Source: SVEL01 sp045125245 (GTDB lineage Bacteria > Bacillota > Clostridia > Lachnospirales > Lachnospiraceae). From it: a stretch of DNA of 12,124 bases. Within the stretch, counting starts at the first letter, position 1. Every line of letters starts with the position of its first letter. The notes under the pieces were generated by a model. It was not told where the DNA came from. It saw nothing but the letters and a program-made list of their open reading frames with translations, and ran no database searches. Positions 1-6,686 of this stretch are shown here, one piece after another. Position numbers and translations under genes: made by a program. Location of the stretch: the NCBI GenBank assembly GCA_045125245.1, contig JBGVNF010000026.1, forward strand, positions 1 through 12,124. Direction: 5' to 3'.

Positions 1-234
1 GCTATTATTCAATATTATGTGGAACAAATAGGCTATGATGAATTTAACATAATGTTGTGTATAGACGATGAATTTGAAGAAGATGAGATAATAGATATTT
101 TTTATGAATGTATAGAAAATAGACAAATAAAAAATGCAAAATTTAATTTTGAATTTTCGGAGAGATTATTTGAAATAAGAGGAATGGGTAAACATATGTA
201 TTTTAAGAATAGTATAAGTAAAATAATATGTTAA
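1..234 (+). CDS. C-terminal part of an unidentified protein, possibly a PaaK/CapK-type adenylating enzyme (5' end outside window)
   Basis: The reading frame is open from the first base, so this is the end of a longer gene; a GTG at 19 has no ribosome site and is not a likely start. About 77 residues are visible. The pattern is a strand, an acidic turn (IDDEFEEDEI), a helix with DIFYECIENR, a strand (AKFNFEF) and then a stretch ending in KNSISKII. This resembles the small C-terminal subdomain of phenylacetate-CoA-ligase/CapK-like adenylate-forming enzymes, which ends with a strand and a conserved basic segment. The match is by shape only; no catalytic motif is visible. The next gene follows after 17 bases on the same strand, so the two are probably cotranscribed. 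If the assignment holds, this cluster has a second activating enzyme beside the one at 1810. Confidence 0.45.
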   Translation, partial: AIIQYYVEQIGYDEFNIMLCIDDEFEEDEIIDIFYECIENRQIKNAKFNFEFSERLFEIRGMGKHMYFKNSISKIIC

Positions 235-251
235 TAAGAGCGGAAAGAATA

Positions 252-1784
252 ATGAATAAAAAGGAAATACTAGATTTAGGAACAAATTATTATAGTGATA
301 TTATAACATGCTTTGAACGACCAATAGCGGTTGCTTTGCAATATAGGGATGAAAAGATGGCGGACATGTTTATAATGCTTTCAAAGATGTTTGGTATATT
401 TAGTCATAAAAAGACGCAAAAAGAAGCATTGATAGCAAGCATGCGAGAGTTCTTAGGATATGAAATAGAATATTGTAAATTATCTTATGATAATATAAGT
501 AAAGTAGTCAACGAGGGTGGCGTATGTATTTGTGGAATTAATTTAAGATACATTTTACTAAATTGTAATTATAGGGAAAAAGATTGGCCACATTGGACTA
601 TTATCACAGGAGTATCAAAAGATAAAAAAACGTTGGATATATTTGATAACATGCAGTATAAAGATGCAAATCATAAATATGAAGGAATTACTATTTCTTA
701 TAAGGATATTAAATATGCTCATAAAATGTACAAAAAACAGTATGGAAAAGAATTTGATTATTTCTATATTAAGAAAAGTGAAAATTATACAAAAAGTCAG
801 GTTTTAAGAAATATACTTATAGATTATTGCTATAAATATAAGTCAAGTAAGTATCAGCAAATATGTTTAATAGAAAAACTAAGTGAAATGTCACAAGAGG
901 TAGTTTGCAAGGAATATTTACAACAAGAATATATGAAGCGGATAATCAATATTAATAAATATAGACAAGCTTTTATGGAAATTTTGATTAACGAAATGAA
1001 TAATTATTGTTATGTAGAAGAGCAGATAAAAGAAATTAATACTATTAGCATAGAATTAAATAAGGAATGGTCAAGATTTGTTATGGTTGAAGTGATTCAA
1101 GCAAATAATAATTATGGCTATAAGCCAATTCTTACAGATAGAATGATTGATTTATATAGTATCATTGAAAACAATATTAGAGACTTTATTAAACATATAG
1201 AGAAATATGATGAAAATGCACATAAGCAAATAACATGTGAAGATGAAGTAATTAACTCAAGGTATGAGAATAACGAAGGTGGAATTGCTAGGCAGTCAGC
1301 TACAGGTGTATGTTTTGAATTTATGAATAAAAATACTACATATAACTGGTGGGAAGGAATAGACAAAGCCCCTAAATATGTTTTGGAAGACAATGTGTTC
1401 ATTAAAGGGTATAAAACAAAAATAAAAATATCTATACAATATGAGTGTGGAAGTGGTAACTTTCAGATGGGCATATTTTTTAGAGGGGAAAATAACGAAG
1501 AAATATACACTATTGGCATAGAAAATAATTCATATATCTTCTTGGATAAAATTGGAAAATACGGATATAAAGAAGTGGTAAGTATAAGAAATAACTATAG
1601 TATATATTGCGCTATTGAACAAGATATTTTAGAAGTAGGAATTATGGATGAAAAGGAAGAAATATCAAATATGCTAAAAATGAACATTGATACGCAAGAA
1701 ATGTATGATATTGGATTTTTTTGTAAGACATGGGACAAGCCAGTGTGTTTTGTATCATATATAGAAATGGATAAGCATACATAA
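252..1784 (+). CDS. BtrH-like cysteine acyltransferase with C-terminal beta-sandwich-like domain
   Basis: The 510-residue product starts with a region like the N-terminal domain of butirosin protein BtrH, a papain-fold acyltransferase that moves an acyl group from a carrier protein to an amine. Visible signs are Cys20 in CFERPIAVAL, His114 in PHWTIITGV and Asp129/Asp132 in LDIFDN, which would form a Cys-His-Asp set. Residues about 180-335 are helical and unassigned. Residues about 345-510 are strand-rich, with NWWEGIDKAPKY followed by paired strands; this looks like a concanavalin/LamG-like sandwich and may bind a ligand. The start at 252 is preferred because GGA at 242-244 lies 7 bases upstream; the earlier in-frame ATG at 228 has no ribosome site and overlaps the previous stop. 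The ligase and carrier genes directly downstream support an acyl-transfer role. BtrH-like identity is moderately sure; the substrate is unknown. Confidence 0.65.
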   Translation: MNKKEILDLGTNYYSDIITCFERPIAVALQYRDEKMADMFIMLSKMFGIFSHKKTQKEALIASMREFLGYEIEYCKLSYDNISKVVNEGGVCICGINLRYILLNCNYREKDWPHWTIITGVSKDKKTLDIFDNMQYKDANHKYEGITISYKDIKYAHKMYKKQYGKEFDYFYIKKSENYTKSQVLRNILIDYCYKYKSSKYQQICLIEKLSEMSQEVVCKEYLQQEYMKRIININKYRQAFMEILINEMNNYCYVEEQIKEINTISIELNKEWSRFVMVEVIQANNNYGYKPILTDRMIDLYSIIENNIRDFIKHIEKYDENAHKQITCEDEVINSRYENNEGGIARQSATGVCFEFMNKNTTYNWWEGIDKAPKYVLEDNVFIKGYKTKIKISIQYECGSGNFQMGIFFRGENNEEIYTIGIENNSYIFLDKIGKYGYKEVVSIRNNYSIYCAIEQDILEVGIMDEKEEISNMLKMNIDTQEMYDIGFFCKTWDKPVCFVSYIEMDKHT

Positions 1785-1809
1785 CAAGCTTGAAGGGAAT
1801 AGAATAGTT

Positions 1810-3183
1810 ATGAATGATATTGCGGTAATAAGCGAAGAGGGGCAAGTTATTAGGTACAGCGAATTGCAAAAATATCTTAAGGAAATTGTAAACAAAGTGA
1901 ACAAAAGAAGTTTAGTCGGTATAGTAGCTTCAAATACGATAGGGTGCTTGTTGGGGTATATTTCGTTTCTATACAATAAACATGTAGTATTTATGCTGCC
2001 AGAAGTAATTAACGAAGAAAAGCTTGAAAATTATATAAGTAAGTACAATTTTAATTATTTATGGGTGCCATCTGGATGGATAAAGGAAAATAAGGGTTGG
2101 GAAAAATGTAAAAAGGTATATGAGCGTTTTGAATACTATTTACTACAAATAAATGAGCAAACTGTAGAAATGCATCCTGACCTGGCAGTGTTGATTTCTA
2201 CATCTGGTACGACAGGAAGTGAAAAAGTTGTAAGACAAAGTTGCAAAAACATACATTCAAATACATTGGCTATAATTGATTATCTTAATATTAGTGAGAA
2301 TGATAGAGCTATAACTGCGTTACCTATGAGTTATACATATGGTTTGTCAGTCATCAATACACATTTGTTTAGTAGAGCAACTATATTATTAACAAAAAGT
2401 AAACCGTATGAATTACGGTTTTGGCAGTTTTTTAAAAAATATAGAGGTACATCATTTTCTACAGTGCCATATATGTATGAAATGATTCGAGAATTAGGTA
2501 TTTTTTCTAAAGACATAATAGGATTGAGGAAACTTACAGTAGCAGGTGGAGCATTAAGTCAAATTGATGAAGAATTTTATGCAAATTTTTCAGAAGAAAA
2601 TAACAAGGAATTTATTGTTATGTATGGACAAACAGAGGCCACTGCTAGAATAAGTTATAGACCTGCAAACAAAATAAGAAGTAAGGCTGGAAGTATAGGA
2701 ATAGCGATACCGAATGGAAGAATGTGGTTAGAAAATAGTACGGGAGAGATTATTGAACAGCCATATGTAGAAGGGGAAATAGTATATATGGGCGAAAACG
2801 TGGCTATGGGCTACGCATATGGTTATGAAGATTTGATAAAGGGGTATGATTGGGGAAATGTATTGCATACAGGTGATATAGGCTATATGGATGAAGAAAA
2901 ATTTATTTATGTCACAAAAAGAAATGATAAGGTAATAAAACTAAATGGTCATAGAGTTGATTTAGTGGATATGGAAGAAAAGATTAAGCATAGATTTCCG
3001 AAGTGCCAGGTTGTATGTAGCTTACAAAAATGTATGGATTCTGCTAATTCAAAACGCATAAAAATAGAAATTGACTGTGAAGAAGAAATGAGAAAAAATA
3101 AGGAACAGGAAATTATCGATTATTTATCTACATTTACAGGGTTAAATAAAAGAATATTTGCAGTAGATATAGTTGAAAATTAG
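1810..3183 (+). CDS. Stand-alone AMP-binding acyl ligase (ANL superfamily)
   Basis: This 457-residue cytoplasmic enzyme should activate a carboxylic acid with ATP to the acyl-adenylate and transfer it to a thiol, here most likely the carrier protein encoded next. Core motifs are clear: the A3 phosphate loop TSGTTGSEK at 131-139, A5 MYGQTEA at 271-277, A7 HTGD at 353-356, and A8/hinge RNDKVIKLNGHRV at 371-383. The catalytic A10 lysine is probably K447 in GLNKR, although this end is short and atypical. The protein is smaller than most ligases (about 500 residues or more) and has no fused condensation or carrier domain. GAAGGGA at 1792-1798 precedes the ATG. The gene lies 25 bases after the BtrH-like gene, and its end is 22 bases before the carrier start. 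Substrate specificity cannot be read from the sequence. Confidence 0.88.
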   Translation: MNDIAVISEEGQVIRYSELQKYLKEIVNKVNKRSLVGIVASNTIGCLLGYISFLYNKHVVFMLPEVINEEKLENYISKYNFNYLWVPSGWIKENKGWEKCKKVYERFEYYLLQINEQTVEMHPDLAVLISTSGTTGSEKVVRQSCKNIHSNTLAIIDYLNISENDRAITALPMSYTYGLSVINTHLFSRATILLTKSKPYELRFWQFFKKYRGTSFSTVPYMYEMIRELGIFSKDIIGLRKLTVAGGALSQIDEEFYANFSEENNKEFIVMYGQTEATARISYRPANKIRSKAGSIGIAIPNGRMWLENSTGEIIEQPYVEGEIVYMGENVAMGYAYGYEDLIKGYDWGNVLHTGDIGYMDEEKFIYVTKRNDKVIKLNGHRVDLVDMEEKIKHRFPKCQVVCSLQKCMDSANSKRIKIEIDCEEEMRKNKEQEIIDYLSTFTGLNKRIFAVDIVEN

Positions 3184-3205
3184 GATTCTACGGAGGGAAA
3201 AATAT

Positions 3206-3460
3206 ATGGACAATTCTATAAAGAAAAGTATAAGAGAAATATTATTAAGTATTGTCGAAGATGATGAAAAGAGAGAAAAAATACTTAGTTGTGATAATAT
3301 TGATATTGTAGAGGATTTGAAATTTGATTCGTTAGATATTATGACATTTGTAGTAAAGATAAGTGAGGAATTTGATATTCAGATACAAGACTATGAGGAT
3401 TTTATAGAAAACTTGTACGAGTTGGATAGTTTGAGTATATGGATAGAGAGAAAATTATAG
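3206..3460 (+). CDS. Acyl/peptidyl carrier protein
   Basis: This 84-residue acidic protein is predicted to be all-helical. It has the phosphopantetheine attachment motif FDSLDIMTFV, with Ser42 as the modified residue, followed by the helix ISEEFDIQI typical of carrier proteins. The start at 3206 is chosen because CGGAGGG at 3191-3197 is 8 bases upstream; an in-frame ATG at 3173 lies inside the ligase gene with no site. The length matches free-standing carriers. It needs a phosphopantetheinyl transferase, not seen here and presumably encoded elsewhere. The second half (EDFIENLYELDSLSIWIERKL) fits helices III-IV. It lies last in the operon and is the likely partner of both the adjacent ligase and the BtrH-like transferase. 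It is unlikely to be the housekeeping fatty-acid AcpP, because no fatty-acid genes surround it. Confidence 0.87.
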   Translation: MDNSIKKSIREILLSIVEDDEKREKILSCDNIDIVEDLKFDSLDIMTFVVKISEEFDIQIQDYEDFIENLYELDSLSIWIERKL

Positions 3461-3509
3461 GACGATAAATTTAATTATAGAGTAAATATGTGTACGAAAA
3501 ATATTTAAC

Positions 3510-3540
3510 GTGACAAATTATGTATATATGTTAATATAAA
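3510..3540 (+). promoter_or_regulatory. Candidate sigma-A promoter for the FTP-like protein gene
   Basis: GTGACA at 3510-3515 could be a -35 box. TAATAT at 3532-3537 (spacer 16) or TATAAA at 3535-3540 (spacer 19) could be the -10. It lies in the 131-base gap after the carrier gene, where no convincing hairpin terminator is visible, about 50 bases upstream of the start at 3592. The match is imperfect and the background is very AT-rich, so this is tentative. Confidence 0.35.
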
Positions 3541-3591
3541 AGTGATTGGATAGTATATGCAGAATATGAAATAGAGGAGTGAGAAAATACT

Positions 3592-4551
3592 ATGAAGAAA
3601 AGTTTAATAAAAAAATTAACATGTGTAATATCTGCATCAATTTTAGTTGCAGTAATTGTTGTTACAAATAATAAATATAGTAATAAAGATGAAAAGCCAG
3701 AAGGATTCCAATATGAAATTGATTTTCCAGTGAGTGCAGGTCATATTAATTCTAAATTGGTCACTAATAATAAAATAGATAAAAATAAGATTAAAAATAA
3801 AGAAATATTAGAAACATACTATATAGTTAAAGATGAAATATCAGATTCTAAAAAGCAACATATAAAAAAGACTTTTGAGATGGAAAAAGCTGATGTAGAT
3901 ATAAAAGAGAAAGATGATATGACAATTGAAAAATACGAAAAGGGGAATGAGCAGTTAACAATATATAGTAATGGAACATATCATTACAAAAAGGATAAAA
4001 ATAAAGATTATTCAAAGATGAAAAACGTGGATTTAGAAGAGGGTGCACTTGTACAAAAAGCAAATAAATTTTTAAAGGATGAAGAATTAATTCCAGATGA
4101 TTTTGTATATAGTGAAATAGGAGAGACAACAATAGAAAATGTTACTACTGGGGAAAAAACGGTTGTTACTAAAGATTTATATTATGTAAGGGAAATAAAT
4201 GGTATAGAAGTAGAGGGTACGTCGAAAATTGTTGTATCGATGAATGCAGAGGGAGACGTGGAAGAGGTTTATTCTTCATATAGAGAAATTGAAGAAGTGC
4301 TAGATGTAAAAGAAAACTATACAATTGATGAAATGTCCAGTGAACTCGAAAACTTAAATGGAATGATATATATAAATGACGATGCAGATGAGGTGACATT
4401 TGAAGATGTAGAAGTTGTATATTATGAAGATTCAGCACCTTATAGTGATAATCCAACTATACAGCCTGTTTATAGGGTGAAGGGTTCAAATATGAAAGAC
4501 GGTAAAGAAATAGATGATTATTATGGATTAACATCAGCTGTGAAAAGATAG
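3592..4551 (+). CDS. Membrane-anchored secreted protein with FTP/PepSY-like domain
   Basis: The 319-residue product begins with a basic start (MKKSLIKK) and one hydrophobic segment at about 9-25 (VISASILVAVIVV). There is no lipobox, so it is either a signal anchor or a cleaved Sec signal. The exported part is highly charged. Residues about 197-233 (YYVREINGIEVEGTSKIVV, then GDVEEVYSSYREI) resemble the FTP/PepSY fold found in thermolysin propeptides and in YcdB/YycH-like envelope proteins; QPVYRVKG at 291-298 resembles the closing strand of such domains. No peptidase domain is present, so this is not a full proprotease. GAGGAG at 3574-3579 precedes the start. It probably has its own promoter, and a strong terminator follows at 4587, making it a single-gene unit. 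Function is unknown; an inhibitor or sensor role would be a guess. Confidence 0.72.
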   Translation: MKKSLIKKLTCVISASILVAVIVVTNNKYSNKDEKPEGFQYEIDFPVSAGHINSKLVTNNKIDKNKIKNKEILETYYIVKDEISDSKKQHIKKTFEMEKADVDIKEKDDMTIEKYEKGNEQLTIYSNGTYHYKKDKNKDYSKMKNVDLEEGALVQKANKFLKDEELIPDDFVYSEIGETTIENVTTGEKTVVTKDLYYVREINGIEVEGTSKIVVSMNAEGDVEEVYSSYREIEEVLDVKENYTIDEMSSELENLNGMIYINDDADEVTFEDVEVVYYEDSAPYSDNPTIQPVYRVKGSNMKDGKEIDDYYGLTSAVKR

Positions 4552-4586
4552 ATACAAAATAAGAAGATAATACAAAAAATACACAA

Positions 4587-4620
4587 CTGCTGTTGGTAGA
4601 GATATCGGCAGCAGGTTTTT
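4587..4620 (+). terminator. Intrinsic terminator after the FTP-like protein gene
   Basis: A 10-bp stem (CTGCTGTTGG at 4587-4596 with TCGGCAGCAG at 4605-4614, including three G-U pairs) closes an 8-base loop and is followed by GTTTTT to 4620. It begins 35 bases after the stop at 4551. This is the clearest terminator in the window. Confidence 0.85.
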
Positions 4621-4680
4621 GTCTAAAAAAGACATATATTAATAAAATATGCTGGTGATAAACTTTTTGAGGTGAAATAG

Positions 4681-4875
4681 ATGATAAAATGCGAGTACAT
4701 GGATAAAATATATAAGGATGAAGTTATAATAGAAAATTTTACATATGAATTCGAAAATACGGGTATTTACTTGGTATAAAGTTATATTTAGGTTGATGAA
4801 TTAGGTAAAACGCTGACAATTTATAATTTGATAGAGTGTGTACGAATTAATAATAATTTTAAATCGTATAAGTAA
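4681..4875 (+). pseudogene. Small gene broken by two in-frame stops
   Basis: An ATG at 4681 with a good ribosome site (GAGGTGA, 4669-4675) opens a 32-residue frame, MIKCEYMDKIYKDEVIIENF continuing to GIYLV, which stops at 4777-4779. Past this TAA and a TAG at 4789-4791, the same frame continues as VDELGKTLTIYNLIECVRIN to a final stop at 4873-4875. The continuing part has normal protein-like composition, which suggests one gene of about 64 codons inactivated by point mutations. The family is not recognised. It could instead be a genuine 32-residue peptide with chance coding downstream. The next gene's ribosome site overlaps its end. Confidence 0.45.
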
Positions 4876-4888
4876 GGAGGAAATATTA

Positions 4889-5332
4889 ATGCGATGTAAA
4901 TCTATGTTTTTTTGTATAGTATTAATTATATGCAGTTGTTACGCTGGCCATGGATGTAAAAAAAAAGAAAATATTAATTCAGTGGAAATGATAGAACGCA
5001 TATTTGGCATAAGTGAAGGTGAATATACGATAATCGAAGAGGATAATAGCCTTAGTGAAAAGGAATATGGTGGAGGTTATTGTGTAAAAATAAAGGTGGA
5101 AAAAGAGGATGTGTCATCTTTTATAAAAAAAGTAGAAGAAAAGTATAGTGTATCGCAAAATGGATATTATGGAAGAGATTTAGGAGAAGGATATACAGTT
5201 TATGAATGGATGGGAAGTGTGAGAAGAACCATCGATAAAGTTGACTCAGTGCCAAAAACTTGTCAAATATGGATAATTTGTTGTGAAAAATCTTCAGGAG
5301 AATATGAAGTAAAATTGGAATATTATGAATAG
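4889..5332 (+). CDS. Secreted lipoprotein-like hypothetical protein, paralogue of the 5555 gene
   Basis: The 147-residue product has a hydrophobic N-terminus (about 6-20) followed by cysteines at 17 and 23; neither makes a perfect lipobox, so lipidation is possible but not certain. The mature part is a mixed alpha/beta domain. It matches the product at 5555 along its length: IERIFGI with IAKIFDI, a YGG-Y-V strand, then an RRTI/KRTI strand, SVPKTC, an I-C-EK segment and a closing EY-E. Cys125 in PKTC and Cys131 keep a C-x5-C spacing in both proteins and might form a disulfide. The start at 4889 is supported by AAGGAGG at 4874-4880; an upstream in-frame ATG at 4838 has no site. A weak TTGATA-17-TAATAA promoter-like pair lies at 4828-4856. 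I recognise no family; an envelope or immunity-type role is conceivable only from its setting. Confidence 0.75.
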   Translation: MRCKSMFFCIVLIICSCYAGHGCKKKENINSVEMIERIFGISEGEYTIIEEDNSLSEKEYGGGYCVKIKVEKEDVSSFIKKVEEKYSVSQNGYYGRDLGEGYTVYEWMGSVRRTIDKVDSVPKTCQIWIICCEKSSGEYEVKLEYYE

Positions 5333-5375
5333 AAAAGTATTTTTAATTTTGCAAAATATAAGTAGGAGAAATAAC

Positions 5376-5565
5376 ATGAAGAATAAAATTTGTGTGTGCA
5401 ATCATATTAATTCCTGTTGTTGTATTTTTTGTATGGTTCATAAGTAAAAATATATTAACAACAGAAGAAGTGATTGAAAAAATGCGACAATACTTTTGGA
5501 TTATATTATTGGTAAAAATTATTTTTCATCTTATAAATAGACAAGGAGAATTGTATGAAATATAG
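5376..5565 (+). pseudogene. Frameshifted membrane or secreted protein remnant
   Basis: An AGGAG site (5364-5368) sits 7 bases before an ATG at 5376, but that frame yields only 23 cysteine-rich residues. One base over, the +1 frame from 5380 reads RIKFVCAIILIPVVVFFVWF, an obvious signal or membrane segment, then ISKNILTTEEVIEKMRQYF, and it stays open to a stop at 5563-5565. A single-base loss just after the start codon explains this. The TTEEVIEKMRQYF stretch recalls the helix after the lipid anchor in the paralogous lipoproteins on both sides (DEEAIRRQIAKIF), so this may be a decayed third copy. That last link is weak. Confidence 0.5.
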
Positions 5566-6031
5566 AGAATACATATGTATATTATTTTTTATAATGTGCA
5601 TCACTGGGTGTTCAAATACTGAAAATATTGTTTCCAACACGGAAGAGACTAATTTGACGGAAATATGTACTGTAGATGAAGAAGCTATAAGAAGGCAAAT
5701 TGCAAAGATATTTGATATAGAAAATAGCGTTTATTCTGTTGTTAATGAAGAAAATGGTTTGTCGCCTTATATGTATGGTGGATCGTATAAAGTGGTAATT
5801 AATATTGATAAAGATAATATTAATGCTTTTTTTGAAGATTTAAATACATATTACTTCAGGGCACAAGAAGTAGAGGGGTACGAAGATATGGGAGAAAATG
5901 TTTATATGCGAATTGGAAATGTGAAAAGAACAATAAAAAACGTATCGGTACCTAAAACATGTATTCATTTTATAACTTGTATAGAAAAGGATGATGGTGG
6001 ATATAGAGTTTATATGGAATATCTTGAATAG
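5555..6031 (+). CDS. Lipoprotein, paralogue of the 4889 gene
   Basis: The 158-residue product has a clear type II signal: hydrophobic ICILFFIMCITGC with the lipobox ITGC and lipidated Cys19. A short linker (about 20-40) leads to a domain at 41-158 that aligns with the protein at 4889. Shared features are the DEEAIRRQIAKIF helix, the YGGSYKV strand, an acidic DKDNINAFF segment, MRIGNVKRTI, SVPKTC (Cys136), then Cys142 and the end YRVYMEYLE. It is anchored on the outer face of the membrane. AAGGAG at 5543-5548 is 6 bases before the ATG. The gene lies 222 bases after its paralogue, with a decayed gene between, and is followed by a terminator-like hairpin at 6089. The duplication is diverged, not recent. 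Function is unknown. Confidence 0.8.
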   Translation: MKYREYICILFFIMCITGCSNTENIVSNTEETNLTEICTVDEEAIRRQIAKIFDIENSVYSVVNEENGLSPYMYGGSYKVVINIDKDNINAFFEDLNTYYFRAQEVEGYEDMGENVYMRIGNVKRTIKNVSVPKTCIHFITCIEKDDGGYRVYMEYLE

Positions 6032-6088
6032 AAAATGATCTGTTATACCGAAGATAATTATTTGATTGTAAGTAAGTGCTTAGTTTTT

Positions 6089-6142
6089 AATCCCCTTAAG
6101 TGGACTGGATGAGCGTTTGCAGGTTGCTTAAGAGGATTTTTA
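6089..6142 (+). terminator. Probable intrinsic terminator after the second paralogous lipoprotein
   Basis: AATCCCCTTAAG (6089-6100) pairs with CTTAAGAGGATT (6127-6138), 11 of 12 positions, around a 26-base loop, and runs into TTTTAT. The loop is long for a terminator, but the position 57 bases after a stop codon fits. Confidence 0.55.
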
Positions 6143-6174
6143 TTGAAATTACAGAAAGAGGAGATGAGATAAAA

Positions 6175-6439
6175 TTGGTTAATAGACCTGATATGAAAAA
6201 GGTTGAGATGATATACGATAAGCTACCAGAAATGCTTTAAACGAGGATCAATGTTCAAATATTTTAATTGAAGTAGTAATATTAAAAGAATATCCTAAAA
6301 TGTTAGAAATTTCATTTAATAAGAAGAGAATAGACTATGTAATTATAGATCCATATGATACAAGTCATATGGTCAAATCAGATTAAATGGAATATGTATG
6401 AAAAATGGTGATATTGTAGTTGTACTTATAGATTATTAA
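6175..6439 (+). pseudogene. Hypothetical gene broken by two frameshifts
   Basis: Three frame segments join into one protein-like sequence. The first, from a TTG at 6175 (GAGGAG at 6158-6163), reads VNRPDMKKVEMIYDKLPE. After a shift near 6230 it continues as LNEDQCSNILIEVVILKEYP, then EISFNKKRIDYVIIDPYDTS. After a second shift near 6370 it continues as IRLNGICMKNGDIVVVLIDY, with a stop at 6437-6439. Each segment has coding-like composition and ends abruptly at a stop in its own frame. The frame of the first segment also runs upstream to an ATG at 6109, but that lies inside the terminator loop. The family is not recognised. The last frame continues past the stop into the SH3 remnant, so both may have been one gene. 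Confidence 0.5.
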
Positions 6440-6451
6440 AATGTTTTAAAC

Positions 6452-6662
6452 AAAATATATAAGGTATCAAAGGATATTACTGTAGCATTTTTGTGAAAGT
6501 ACAGATGGTAATTGAACAAATGCATCTATGAATATAGATAATACGATTTCCTTGAAAGCAGGAGAAGAGATAAAGTTAATCAATATACAGGAATACGAAG
6601 GATATTATATACAATTGCCAGATGGAAGAACTGGTTTTATATCCACTTGGTTAGCAGGTTAG
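6452..6662 (+). pseudogene. Decayed bacterial SH3 (SH3b) domain gene
   Basis: The end of this stretch, from 6528, reads MNIDNTISLKAGEEIKLINI and then YYIQLPDGRTGFISTWLAG. This is the classic second half of a bacterial SH3 domain (a K-G-E-x-hydrophobic turn, then Y-hydrophobic-L-x-D-G-R-T-G-hydrophobic-I-S). The first half, YKVSKDITV, lies upstream at 6458-6484 in a different frame, and stops at 6494-6496 and 6513-6515 interrupt the two parts. SH3b domains usually bind cell-wall peptides in secreted proteins, but no signal peptide or partner domain survives here. A translated 44-residue fragment from the ATG at 6528 is possible but has no ribosome site. Confidence 0.6.
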
Positions 6663-6686
6663 AATAATGTTGGAGATATTTGATTT

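Noticed and set aside
228..251. Upstream ATG at 228 as start of the BtrH-like gene
   Set aside because: No ribosome site precedes it and it overlaps the previous stop; ATG at 252 has GGA at a 7-base spacing.
1118..1402. Minus-strand open frame of 94 codons inside the BtrH-like gene
   Set aside because: It is the antisense shadow of a well-supported gene, with serine/leucine-rich low-information sequence and no recognisable domain.
3848..4456. Two long minus-strand frames opposite the FTP-like gene
   Set aside because: They are rich in His/Leu/Tyr from antisense reading of acidic AT-rich codons, and have no domain.
4621..4634. Small palindrome GTCTAAAAAAGAC after the terminator
   Set aside because: A 4-bp stem is too short to be a meaningful structure.
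4828..4856. TTGATA-17-TAATAA promoter for the 4889 lipoprotein
   Set aside because: The -10 matches only 3 of 6 consensus bases in a very AT-rich stretch, so I mention it in the gene entry but do not list it.
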